The position numbers and the translations under genes are program-made. The notes beneath the pieces are model-generated. The model searched no databases and had not been told where the DNA came from. It saw nothing but the letters and a program-made list of their open reading frames with translations. DNA of 64,000 nt. It comes from Phycomyces nitens. Its lineage: Eukaryota > Mucoromycota > Mucoromycetes > Mucorales > Phycomycetaceae. Shown here piece after piece: positions 1 to 12,394 of the stretch; position 1 is the first letter of the stretch; every line of letters begins with the position of its first letter. The DNA is taken from assembly GCA_022702545.1 (NCBI GenBank), contig JAHRBC010000001.1:7378001-7442000 (forward strand), in the 5' to 3' direction.

Positions 1-541
1 AATACCCATCCTGACCTAAAGTACCATTACATTGCACATACCTCGATTGATGTCATTGAAGAAAGAGGTACCCAAACATAATCCAAGATCGCTTGCTTAT
101 TCTCTGGTCTAGTATCCAATGGACCCAAGAACCTAGACTTGTACATTGGTCTTTTGTATGCAATGGAGGATCTGGCAGTGTGAGTAGATTGGGACAACTG
201 GCGAAGACGACTTGGCTGATAAGTGGCAGATATGGATATATCACCAACACCCGTGTAAAGTGCGTTGTAGTGGTCTCTGTAACGGATTGTGTGATTCGTG
301 ATGCAGACATGAAACTGGTAATAAAGACAGATAACAAAAAAAAGGCCCAATCTCTCACCCTTTTAATTCTTAGATATTCCAAAAAGTACACACTGCGTAT
401 GTGAACCAGGTCTGTAATCCATTCTACAACCTCGATTCCCAAAAGCCCTTGACAAGCAAAGCATTCATCCGTGCTATTGATGCCATTGGCTTGACCAAAC
501 CCACAAGGACCACATTGGATATTTAAATATGTCCAAGACAT
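1..541 (-). CDS. Unknown protein, 5' part (gene runs off the left edge)
   Basis: Two exons are visible on the minus strand. Exon 1 is 541-359 (61 codons, from ATG at 541). A 44-nt intron with a GTGAGA donor and ACCAG acceptor follows at 358-315. Exon 2 is 314-42 (91 codons), ending at a GTATGT donor, and the rest lies outside the window. The frame stays open through both exons. Exon 1 carries two CxxC pairs (C10/C13 and C28/C31), which could bind a metal. Exon 2 is polar with no membrane segment. An alternative donor inside exon 1, just after the codons for EWITD, is possible. I do not recognise the family and assign no function. Confidence 0.5.
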
Positions 542-2456
542 TTCTCTCTCTTTTTTAAAATAACAGACTTTTTATTTCTTCTAATTTACTTTCTCTTCTT
601 GCTTCAATTTCTCTTGCTGCTTTTCTTGGCCACCCAGACTACAGAAAAGAATGAGTCTCCCTTTGAACACCAAATCAGCTCCAAGACTTACTTGTGATAA
701 CTGATAAAACGGTATCCCTGAACAAGCTGGGCTATTTCGTTTGTAAAGTGGCAACCGAACAAGAGGTAGTTTCTGGGCTGGACTGCAAGAGCAAATCGCA
801 TAAAGAGACCAGAATACAGACAGAGGGCTAGATTGGGGGTTGTATTATTATTTTTTTAGTTTCATCGTGAGAACTGGCTTTTTTTTCACACGTACCCAGA
901 GTCATCTTTCCCGAAATCAGGTCAGGGTCCTTCTTCCAGTCTGAGATGGCAGCAATTGGAATTCCCCAGTTGGCTACAGGTCCCCAGAAATGCTAGATAT
1001 CCAAAGACATGGACCTTAATACACTCGTCTTTTTTTTATATAAAAATAATAATCTATCAATCTAAATCTTACAGTGCTAGAATATGAAACGCAAATGAGC
1101 CTTTGATCTTATAAACATTGTCCTTTTACACACCTCATCAAATAACTCCGGAACTCCTTTGACGAAAGCTTTTGTACGATTCGGCTTGAGATAGAACCTG
1201 ATGCCTGCGACATTGTGAAGATTGGGAGAAAAAGAGAAAAGAGATGAAACAACTAAAGAGACCACCTAGGGCCGTCTAGAGCTTTTTTATGCAGCCTGTG
1301 CGTGATGTCACACACTCCGCCTGTGGGGTTGCTCTTATCTCGAGATACCAAATTTAACTCTTTTATTAAACAGCATTTTCTCTCTCTCTTTCTTTCTTTC
1401 TTTTGGGTCTAATTAGTTGATTATCTAACCTCTTTGGATATCTAATCGCAATTGATATATGGGTCCTGGTAAATACACAATACACAGCCAAAAGGTCAAC
1501 TGGGACAGCTGGCAAAACTATTACTAAGAAGCCGCTGACTATCAAAAAGGTGTCCCTTGAAATTGATCTCTGTACCTCTTTATCTTTGCTTGCACAAACA
1601 ATGTTTATACCTATCAGTTACTATCTTTTTGTATTTTGATGTTATTAATTTTCTGGGGCTCTTTAATACCATTCATTTTTGCTGATTAAATGAATGGTCA
1701 ATGATTGTTCAATAGCTAGATATTCCATCATAATTGTGTAGAGTTTTGATATGAAAAAGGCTCCATGCGTTATTTATCTACATATGTATAAACCATGGGT
1801 CTCTAGTGACAGAATGGTGCACAGCTTTCTTTTTTATTCATGTCCAATATAAAAAAGAAATGATGCAAGTATACCAGATGTTGCGAACCTTTCACAAAAT
1901 ACAGCTGAATGAGAATTCGTCTATTTTAAATTTCTTGCTGTAATCTTCTTGTTGAGCCAATTACTGCTTGTGCTAGTCATACTGGTCCATAGGTGCTTTC
2001 AGTGTACCACGGGACAATGTAATGAATGACATTGTCTATAAAGATCATTTACTACACAACTTGGTCTTTAATTGTTTTTGATTTATCAATACTCAACAAA
2101 AGAAGTATTTGAGAATGTTTTTTTCATGATATTCAATAAATATATCAGATACTTGTCAGTCTATACAATATAGATTGCCAAATCTTTGTTTATTTTGGCT
2201 TTTTCTTAAAATAAAAGAGTTTAATACTTTTATTTGATCAATATTTAATTTTCAATATTAGTTTTAAAACACACACACACAAGCTGATTCGCGTGAAATT
2301 CCATACAGAAATAATAGCATATCTTTAAACCGTATAACTCTGACATTCTAGACATAAAAAAAATGACATTTTCCCGTGTTTTCCAGCGATAAAAAAAACG
2401 TGTAAAATGCAATATGATTGGCCAGACATTTAAACGAACAAAAAAACGCAAAAAGA
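542..2456. other. Intergenic, AT-rich
   Basis: No convincing gene was found on either strand. Only short chance frames occur (for example a 62-codon frame at 1077-1265). The stretch is rich in T runs, and 542-1000 should include the promoter of the left-edge gene. Confidence 0.5.
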
Positions 2457-2529
2457 TGAGGGACGAGCGACTCGAACGCCCAACCTTCAGATCTGGAGTC
2501 TGACGCACTACCATTTGTGCTAGCCCCCC
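2457..2529 (-). tRNA. tRNA-Trp (anticodon CCA)
   Basis: The minus strand folds into a complete 73-nt cloverleaf with its discriminator base. The acceptor stem GGGGGGC pairs with GTCCCTC over seven pairs including G-U. The D-stem GCAC/GTGC is perfect. The anticodon stem TCAGA/TCTGA encloses the loop CTCCAGA, giving anticodon CCA. The variable loop is AGGTT. The T-stem GGGCG/CGCTC encloses TTCGAGT. There is no anticodon-loop intron. A short T run lies in the 3' flank, as expected for a Pol III terminator. The gene stands alone in AT-rich DNA. Confidence 0.95.
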
Positions 2530-3576
2530 ACAGTTGAAGGGTAGGCCAAAATAAATTAGACGATGCAAATACAAAAAGCGCGTTTTTTCGACTATTTTTG
2601 GGTAAACATTTTTTATTTTTAGCTGCTATCTATTTTTAACTAAAATTTACTGATAGTGCTTGGCTTGAGCTATTCAAATATACTTGTTTTGTTTTTCTAC
2701 ATCAAATATTGGTAAAGATATACCTCTTTAAAGGTTTTTGTTTATTTACTTTTAATATTCAAACGGCGACACAATCCGGGAACCCGGTTTCCAGATTTCC
2801 GTCAATTTGTTTCACATAAATTATTAGTTGAACAATTTTACTTTTTTGTTAAATAAGTTGAGAGATGTTTAAGAGATATATATGTTAGAATAGCTTTATT
2901 TACTCTTTGGTTCAATGCTACAAAGAAGTGTTTATATTGTTTGCTAAATTTTCAAGTTTTACTAAAAGTTTTACTAGAATTAATCATTTCAAGACTGAAT
3001 TATAGAGCACTAGATTTATTTCTTGTAATCATACTTTTAGATAAACCAGAACCATATTGCAACGTCTACTTGTATTGGATATCGAAAAATATATATATGC
3101 AAATATAAAACTTATTTTCTTTACAATTACAGTATTAGCTAATAGATATATATATATATATATATAAAAGAGTTGATATAGCAAGTAAAAATAAAAATAA
3201 AAACATTGCAAAACATGTTTATAAATTGACTCATTTCTTGAGTAAACGTGTTGATTGAGTAGTTTCATTATAAATAACATTAACCACATAAAATTCATAC
3301 CAAATAACTCTAGATACAAGAGACCTTTATAAAATTGATAGTACCCAAAGATATTAAAACTCTAGTTGAGACCCTCATGAAATATGCTCATGTTTTATAC
3401 AATATTATAAGTCCATAGAAACTATAAGACTGTAAATGTAAATGTAAATGTAAATGTATATATGTATATATATATTGTTTATTTATATAAAATGAGTCTG
3501 GTAACAAAACAAGCACATAATGTCATTTCTTTTTTTTTTTAAAATATTTACTAGTGTAAATAAATCTGAACCTACT
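2530..3576. other. Intergenic, AT-rich with simple repeats
   Basis: No gene was seen. The stretch contains a run of TGTAAA units near 3430-3458 and TA dinucleotide runs near 3148-3167 and 3460-3475. It separates the tRNA from the 3' end of the reductase-acyltransferase gene. Confidence 0.5.
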
Positions 3577-6500
3577 CTATGGCTTGAGGTTATAAACTTC
3601 AGAAACACGCCTTGGGTTAAATGAAGCACCCTCTTCTGGTAGCGGTTCGTTTGACGCTGCTTTTAATGAATAGACCAGCTGAATCATCTGATCTTCGTCC
3701 CTAATAAGCTCCATTCCGTGTTGTGTGGCATAGCTTTCTTCAGCACGCAAAATACTACGAATCTGGTTCTGACATTTATCAAACACATGGGCATCTTGGC
3801 GCTGGTTTTTGTTTTGAGCGTCTGCACCGAATCGATATCTTTCAATCTCATAACAGAGTGCTGCAATATCCTTCAAATGACTGAGACTATCTGGATGTTC
3901 ATGGGCCTAGAATGTTTAAGCAAGACATTGTTTCTTAAATACATTGTGTAATATTTTATCAGAATCGGCAACACTCACATTCGCATGTTTAAGGTCTGAT
4001 TCGCTTTCAGTACTCATGTTTTCTCGATTGGATACCATAACCAAGTCTTCGTTTGTGGTCACACCCAGCTCAAGTAACAGAATCTGTGCATCTGGAGATA
4101 GTTTTGTTTTTGGGTGAACAGCATCGATAAACCCAATGACCAGAAAGTTGTCCACGGCATTCTGACTTGCTTCTGTGGATAGTACTTCTCGATAGATTGT
4201 TCTTCTTCCACTAATAAGATGTGCTGCAATCCACTGTGACAATATAGGTACGACTTTTCGAGGTATGTATGGTAAATCACGAAGGGCAGATAATGAACAA
4301 GATGTGATCCAATAAGCGTCGAGAGTGGGGTATAAGAATGAAGCGATCAGGCAGATTTGTGTATATACAGTGTGATCAGAATCCATCGTCAAGCTTTTAT
4401 CGTAAATATTGTCGCCTTCAACAAGTGTTAGAATGCCCTTTTTCGTATACCACTCTAGGAGACGATAGAATTCCTAGGTAAGGTTCATTATAAGAATACA
4501 GAACAATCATCACAGGCAATCGTGTCTTGGTTTACCTGCTCCTTATCCCAGGGATATACAAATTCATCCTTGAACAGATGGACTAAAAAGGTGAATTGCT
4601 TAAACAAATCATCATTTGAGACTCTCTTTGGACCAGTCGAGAGGTATACAACAGCAAAAAATGCTTCAGGAAGTAGGATCTCGATAAGCTAAACAAGAGG
4701 TAAATACTAATAGCCATGAAACACAGCGTATACACATAAAATACCTGGTTTGCCATGTAAGAAAGATCCATAATATTATCGGCATGGTCCATGACTCTTA
4801 CGTTTGTGTATTCAGTTACACGTTTTCCATCAATAATAATATTCGTTTTAGCATCAAGCAGATTTAATGCATATGATACCACTGTCTCAACATCTTCCTC
4901 AGCTAATAAACACATGTATTAATATTAATATTAATATAAATGTGCATGCATGTACAGCGAAATAGACATTTACCTTGCCAGTCAAGCAGAATCCCCTTTT
5001 CTATGATCTCCTCTCGAAGCCATTCGACATATTCATAGATCTTTCCTATCGGAAGGCCATTTGTAGCACGACCAAAAAGAACTGCTGCTGCCACTAGCGA
5101 GACAGGACTGACGATTGCTGCTCTGTGTTGATGTTTTTGGATGATCTTTGCAACATAGTCAGTGGAATATGGGTGCTTTTCATCCATATCCACAGTACTA
5201 GAATAAAAAAAATCATGCTGGATTAGATGCAAATCAAGGTGTATTTTATCCATACCCGTCTTTATCAAATGCGCTGTGTGCTTCTTGGACTTTTTTCTTC
5301 AAGTCAACTGTTTCTCCTATACCAATATAGACCCGACCATATTTTCCTTGATCGGTGGCCCTATTTTCCTTGTTTGAAGCACGACCAGAGAATGATGCAC
5401 TTGGTCTAAGGAAGTTTGAAGGTGCCGAAAGTCGTGAATTTGAAACTGTGCTAGCGCGTGGTTTTTGATCGAGTACTTGATCGATCAAGGTACGAAGTTC
5501 AGGAACCTTTTCATATGTAATGTTGATAGGCACAAACATGGTGTCTTTGGAAACAAGAGACGAACTGCTGCCATTGTCATATGCAGCTTGGTACTGTGCT
5601 TGAAGCTGTGTTGACTGGCGTGAGCTAGGTTTGGTTTGGTTTCTTTCCAAGGTTGCCTCAATCACCATATCGAGTACACCGTCTTTGTAGACCGTTTGTA
5701 ATCTACCAGTGCGAGAGCGAGCCTTTTCAATCAGCATAGAAAGTGCACCATGATCATGCAAAAGTGCTTCAGTGTATGCAGCTGCCACTGCCGTGTTCAA
5801 AGGAGAGCGAGTAGATTGATCTCGCCTGACAAAATAAGCACCAGCAATGCGAAGGATATCCGAAATAGGTCCCAATAAAGCGAGTGCTAAATGGATAGAC
5901 ACGCATAAGAAGATAATACAAAGCCTCGATATTAATATATATATATATTAAAAAAAGTGATCTATTACCTTCATCACAGACAATGGCAGGTACTGGCAAA
6001 TGATAACGAAGACAGATATACCATACCAAAAGCTGGTCAAGGATCGTCTTGGACACTGGTACATATACGACATTTTTGCCTTTGATGCTCTCTTTCATCT
6101 AGATTGGATTTCAGTATATGTTCTAGTCGGTACAAATCCTTACCTTTAAGAGATCTCCTTCTTTAATGCGAACAGACGAAAAAAGATTCTTGAATAGGGA
6201 GTCAAGGAATGCACCGGCAAACCAGACATATGCAAGTTGAGTTCGTTCTTTCATTCGCTGCAAGACCTTGAATGCTTCTCCAACAACAGTCTGTTGAGGA
6301 ACCCCCGATGTGTCGATTATCTATATTTACATTAAAAATCAATGTTTGGCCAAGAGGATGCACAGCTGTAGCACCTACCTGGCGAATACTATTTCCTACC
6401 CTCTTGTCATTGAGAACGATGACCTTGAGAGACTGATCGTCTTCTCCTACACTAACTGCCCATCGACCCAGGTCAGCTGTAGTTGCACCATCCTTTAGAA

Positions 6501-9004
6501 TCTCTGAATCATCATGGCACCAATCGTCAAGACTAGCATCAAAATCATTGACCCATTCATCAATCTTTTTCTTGTCTCTGGGTTCATAATCTGGCTTCTC
6601 GAGTGACGAGACGATCTGGGCAAGCATACGTTCGGTGCGCTTCTCGATATCAGAAGCACTGAAGATGACAGATTCAATTTGGCGGTCAATGATGGAGTTC
6701 TTTGCGTTTGAGAACTTTGAGTATAGGGCACAATCCCATTGAAGAGGCACAGTGAGTGCTCTGGATCCAGCTGGACCTTGTGTGATATAGATGTGTGCTC
6801 CATAGCTGTAATTCATAATGTATCTCTCCCAGTTCATGTTTTGGTAGCCGTTTAATGAAAAGATATAATCATCGTCCAAGAATGAATGCATCCCTTTTAC
6901 ATTTTGGTTTTCGAATTGCCACCTATGGCGTATAAATGGCTGATTTGCTTCCACAACACGGGTGGCAAGTTCCATGGCACGAATTGCTAGGCTGAGTTCA
7001 GACCGATTTCCTGTATTACCATTGCTGATATTTGTGTTGATCGAGGCTATGGATGTAAAGGATTGGTGGAGATGGTTTCTCATAAATATCTTTGCCTTGA
7101 AGAACGTCTTGTTGGACACAAAATGCTCTTTGGCTGTAGGCAAAGCGACCTTTGTGGTGCGGATCCAGTAGTGTCTGGTTGATTCATAGACCTTGCGCCA
7201 GTTGACAGAGTCAATATTTGTTGCAGAAACTTGGTATATTGTGGGAAAGTACTGTACGTGGGGGATATTGGCATTGCCCACAGGAGCATTGTTGGCTATG
7301 ATTTCGTTGTAAGGCAAGAGGAATTTGGTTCCTGGTGGCTGTACATATGCTGCACTTCCTATCACTATTCTTGCCAAATAATCAACTGGCACAATGTCAG
7401 CCTTGATGTCACCAATATCGGGCTGAAGGACTTGGATGCCATTTCCAATCAATACAATAGCCCCATTTGCACCCGTGACACCATCGACCTATAATAAACC
7501 AAGTGATGAGTGGCTCGGCTATAAAGACAAGTATAGACTTGGATGACTTACCCACCCAGGAAGAGGCTCATATGCACCTCCGCCTACTTGTGTTGCACGA
7601 ACGATAGCCACCGGCCATTGTGCCTTGCCACCCTGCACTTCTTCCAGTCGATTGTAGTCGACTCGCTTTAGGATAAGGTGCTCTGTGAGTGCCTTTGTAA
7701 AGGTATAGGTATTTGGGTAATACCCAAGAATACGCTGGGTTGTTTTTGGAATGTCTATTTTAACGAGGTTTATAAGTAGAGTAGATTGACTCTGGTGTAA
7801 ACATACCCTGAAGTTCAAGACCAACAATCTCCTTTAATAGCTCCTCAGGATCACCGAGTTCCATAGGATACACACGTTCCTGAATGTTACCATCAGGGAG
7901 GTTCGCATTCAAATATGCCAGAGACATGTGAATAAAGGCCTCTTTATACCAAAGCGCACAAATAAACCAGCAGATGTATTATATTAGTCCAATTGCCTTT
8001 TTTAACCAGGTCGTTAACAGTACTCACGCATGTTCTTACACTCGTCTGCCAAGTCCATTAAGCGCAGAGTGCCAAGAGTATTGGTCTAATGGTAGGTGAG
8101 CATCGCACCAAATGGCCAATTATACTCCTGAAACTCACCTCCAGCGAAAGATCTAGGCGTTCATGATAATCCAATGTGGCTGCACAGTGAATAACGACAT
8201 TAACATCACGCGTTATCATCTCTCTGTCTTCTTCAGTAATAGACAGATCAGGGGATATGATATCTCCTGCTATAGGAATGATCTTTTCTTTAATGATAGC
8301 ATCAAACAAGTCTACTCCAATGCTGCGTTTCAGAGACAAAAAGGCCTGGGAGCCATGTTTAGCACTCGGATAATTGGCTTTGTGATCCCTACCTTGTTGC
8401 TTAGGATTTCATTGCGAATACGGTCCGTAGGTCTTCCAATCTTGCTACGTTTGTTGCTGCCATTCCGTATCAAGACATAGATCTTTCCAATGTTTGGACC
8501 AAAGGCCTGGAGAAGCTTCCACAGCACAGCCTTTCCAACAAACCCAGTGGCACCAGTCAAGAGTATGTTCTTGTGCTGGTAAAAGCGACTAACTGGTCCA
8601 GCGAATTCAGGCAGGACATTCTGAAGGGCGTTGAGGTCAAAGCGGCTCGGCTCATCCCCTTGTAGGGGTTGGGAACTTGGGTCGGCTATTGCTGGTATTG
8701 GCGTTGGTGGTGTTCCCTGTGCTTTGAGTTCTGCTTCTAGCTCATTCGACCTCTCTTTATCCTTTGGAGATGTTGGAGCAGAATCGTGAATAGAGGATGC
8801 CTGGGTACTGACTCCATTTGAATCTTCATCGATCGTATTTGTTTCCAATGTCGATTCATCGTCCATAATGGGCTGGGAATCTATTCCTTCGGGATTAACG
8901 ATGGTAACTGAAACCGGTCGCTCTTCTACTGCGTGAGACACTTCTGGCTGTTTCTCTTGGTCCCACGAGGAAGCAAGCTCCCCGTTTAGATGATCTAGAG
9001 CCAT
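3577..9004 (-). CDS. Fatty acyl-CoA reductase / PlsB-type acyltransferase fusion protein
   Basis: I trace 14 exons in continuous phase: 9004-8393, 8345-8139, 8085-8028, 7941-7807, 7754-7552, 7488-6379, 6320-6144, 6098-5969, 5886-5256, 5197-4974, 4902-4745, 4688-4536, 4473-3979 and 3906-3577, giving about 1,540 aa. A polar, probably disordered N-terminus (1-140) precedes an extended-SDR fatty acyl-CoA reductase domain, with Rossmann motif TGATGFVG (150-157) and catalytic Y354-x3-K358. This domain would reduce fatty acyl-CoA to a fatty alcohol. From about 690 the protein becomes a GPAT/DHAPAT (PlsB) acyltransferase, with GAYFVRRD (893-900), EKARSRTGR (931-939) and VPINITYEKV (996-1005), followed by a long GPAT-like C-terminal region to 1540. 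Motif I reads VSKTILD (849-855), so the usual catalytic His of HxxxxD is Ser. There is no C-terminal SKL-type peroxisomal signal (it ends NLKP). By family logic the protein would feed ether-lipid or wax-type lipid synthesis. Similar fusions have been described in ciliates. Confidence 0.88.
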
Positions 9005-10904
9005 TGTATTTGGATAACTTATAGACTATGTGGGGTAAAAAAAAGGGTAAAGAAGTCAAATGAATATTACAAAAATAAAATTATAAAAAGTTAAAAAAAA
9101 GGGCGCCATGATAGCGTATTTGTACCTAGCCCCGATCCACTTGAGAGAGAAAGAGAGGAGGGAAGGGAGGGGTTTTGCTGGATTCAAAGGTAATTTTGGT
9201 AAAAGCTCAATGTCTCTCTCTCTCTTTCTTTTTTCTTTTTTTTTTAATTCATTTTCAATCTCAGATTATGAAAAAAACTTTGACTGGTAATTTTTAGAGG
9301 TTCAATTTACCTTTTGCTCATTATCAAAAAAGGTTAGAAATATCCTGGCTGTAGGTCAAGCGTAAAGATATATTACATGTAATTGCATCAAATATCCAGG
9401 TTTGATTGTCTTAGATCCCTAGCTAGAATTATAAAGAAGAAGAAGAAGTATACAATTGAAAATAGGAACAAAAAAGCAAAAGCCCATCTAGTTCCAAATT
9501 TACTGCCAGAGATATCAATTTAGCACCATGTTTTCGAGTAATTTCGCTGTAAATATTATTCAATTGGTAGATTTAGTATATATTATAACCAATCTTCATA
9601 TGGTTCCATGGCCAATAGACCAAACATACCATTGATAGATGAATTGTTTGATGGTCTATAGCGATTCAGTATATTAAAGATTCAATTTTTATTTTACTTT
9701 GTATGTATAGACCACCAGCAACTATTTAATTTATATATATATATAAATATAAAAGAGATATATAGATGTAGCAACAACACAATATGTATCTACAATCGCC
9801 CATGTCTCCTATTACTCACCAAGCCATTCAACAATAAAGCTGACTATTTTTCAAGGTTGCGCACGGTCAAGGGACGTGCTCTTGGTGTAACACTTGTGCT
9901 ATGATTGTTCTCTTGTATAAGAATCATAAAAAATAAAGGTATGAATATTTGAATGGCAAATGTACTTGCAGATCAGGACATCTGCAACCAAGGATGTGTA
10001 CAGAATACCAGGCAATTTCAAATATGATTTTTTTTGTAAGAAACAAATACCCAGACTGCCTGCTAATTTGGCATCTATAGATTGCTGCGAATATTCAAAG
10101 GTAAATTGGCACTTGAAAAGCTTCATTTTGTGATATTCTATCTAGTGTCCAATATCAGTTTCATCTAAATATGGCTGATCATAGTCAGAGTCTAGATCAG
10201 TCTAAACTGTCTACTATCTAAACAATGCCTAAAGACCTTTTGGTTTTGTATCATGGAGATTTAATGATGGAGACCTAAAGATAGTCTTGCTTACAAAACT
10301 GCCTATTATCCAAAGATTTTCTCTTTCAATATAAGCTCACAACTCTTTATTTGAAAATATCTGGACAATACCTTGGGTCGTGAGTCTATATCTACTACTT
10401 GTATTGTAATACATACGTCTTGATTCTGTCGATCTATTTTATTTTGCTCGTAGGTCATTTTTGAATCAGTATTATCCATTGTATTGCTAGTTAATTTCTA
10501 ATGATGGGCCCATGAGATAGGAGCTAATCCAAAGAATATATATATACGATGATTATCAAAAATTTACCTTTGGCAAACAAGCGCACCGATAATTATTCGG
10601 CCAAGAGCAAATGGCAGAGATCATAGACACCAAGATAATACTAATTGTAATGCTCATACTCATTTTACGGTCTATTTATATTAGAGAAAAAATACAGATA
10701 ATATTGCCAATACTATCCAGAACCATACGCACATTCCTTGATAATAATCTCATGTGGTTCAAACCAAGATTTCTTATTCCTTTTTCCCTGCACACGTCAA
10801 GAGAAATGAAAGCCAGCAAGAGTGTGACTGCAATCAAGAAGGCTCTGATTCTCTCATAGCGATTATGGAAAAAGAGACCAGGATTCCAAAGATCCTTCTA
10901 GGCA
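9005..10904. other. Intergenic, AT-rich
   Basis: This contains the putative promoter of the reductase-acyltransferase gene (9005-9300, with CT-rich and T-rich tracts) and the 5' flank of the MED27 gene. Only short chance frames were seen (for example at 9899-10126 and 10611-10859), with no splice-linked continuation and no recognisable motif. Confidence 0.5.
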
Positions 10905-12307
10905 ATGGCAACCCGCACACCCTTGGAACTCGAACAAGACATTGCTGCAATCGATCAGACCCTTTCGACAGTAAATATACAGAATTTAAAGTATGATGAT
11001 CTGACGGTCGAATAGGTCTCTGAGATCCGGTCATCCTTGAGCTACTTTACACGACTCGTTCAAGCAGAAAAGAAAGAACCACAATATGTACAGGAATTCA
11101 GCATACGTCTCAATGCAATCAAGAGAGAACTCAACAAATTATCGGTTGAGAGTGAAGGACTCCGAGGTAACTAAATAAAACAAAGGATGAGTTTGTTGAG
11201 CATCCTTTAGGTCCCTTAGAATATGCTCAGCAATTATCGGGTCCTGGCAGCTTTTCATGGCCCATGATTAAAGAGTAAGCAAAGTTGGACCAAGAAAAAG
11301 AAAGAAAGAAAAAGATGTCAACCCTTATCAATGACAGGGCAGCAAGCAAAGAAGCTGGAGAAGAGGACATGGGAGACGAGAGCAGTTCAGACAAACAAAA
11401 AGAGACGGGAACAATCATCAAAGAAAAGGCAGAGAGTGTGCTTGGGTAAGTATTGATCAGATACGACCAAGTAATAATGTATGTGGATCCAGGGAGCTTT
11501 CTTCGGTCGTCTTGGATAGAGCATACACACAGCAAGTAAAGTAAGTGTGATTGTGTATGAATCAACAGTTGTCTGACAGAGGTTTTTATAGCCGTTTTAT
11601 TACTTCCCACATCCAGTATTGGATGCTCAACGACAAGCCGCAAAATCTTGGAATGGTTGTTGAGATTGCCGAGGAAGAAAAGGAAACGTTGGTTGGATCA
11701 ACCTGCCGTGTCAAAGTAAGACATTTAGGGTGTAATTATGGTTTTGACATTTCATAAAGGTCGCAGTTCAGAAAGTATTGGTCGCTTCATTGTCATTAGA
11801 ATATGAAAACCGGTCAAATACATTGATCCTCCAGGAATTTGATATCCATGGACCAAGAGAAGAGGTATAATTTATACATCCAAGAGGTCTAGAAAACTAA
11901 ATTGTCGACTAGAAATCTGTCTGGCAAGAATCAAATCATTTTGTTTTCCAAAAGATCAATATGTTGGCCAAAGATGCGTTTGGAGACATGACCACCTTGA
12001 CCGCCAAAGAGGCCCTCTCGAGTATTCTGGTGAGAACAAAAAGATCCAATTGGACTTGAGACTGACTAACCCACCCTTGTAGCAATGGTTGGCAAGCTAC
12101 CATAATCTATTTGTCGAGCCATGTTGTCGCTGTCACAAGCGTCTTCAATTTGATTCTCCTCACTATAAGCACCTCCCAGCCGTTGTCCGTACCTGGGTAC
12201 AGAGAAGATCAGAGAAAGAGGCAGAGGAAAGATGGATCGTCTACAGGACAATTGGCCTTGCTTATCATATGCGTTGCTTTATGGAAACAACAGAGATGGC
12301 GGAATAA
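10905..12307 (+). CDS. MED27: Mediator complex subunit 27
   Basis: Nine exons in continuous phase: 10905-10970, 11016-11166, 11211-11274, 11338-11445, 11493-11540, 11592-11715, 11760-11864, 11913-12029 and 12083-12307, giving 335 aa. The introns are about 43-63 nt. The N-terminal third is a predicted coiled helix. The middle contains ESNHFVFQKINMLAKDAF. The C-terminus has the diagnostic MED27 zinc-binding-like segment, LFVEPCCRCHKRL followed by a late His/Cys pair in YHMRCF. The protein is a tail/core-linking subunit of Mediator and helps connect activators to RNA polymerase II. S. cerevisiae uses the divergent Med3 instead, so a clear MED27 is typical of other fungi and animals. It lies head-to-tail with the next gene, only 87 nt apart. 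Exon 4 is Lys/Glu/Ser-rich and is the least certain junction. Confidence 0.8.
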
Positions 12308-12394
12308 TAATAATAAAGACAAGAAGAAAAAATGAGCATGTGACGGTCGAAGCCAGTGGCCGTGGCTTTTGATCCTCTTTAGATCTTATACATC

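Noticed and set aside
2761..2800. A short inverted repeat around CCGGGAACCCGG
   Set aside because: A single 12-nt palindrome with no associated feature; too short to interpret.
9899..10126. A 75-codon minus-strand frame
   Set aside because: It has no homology that I recognise, AT-rich codons and no neighbouring exon.
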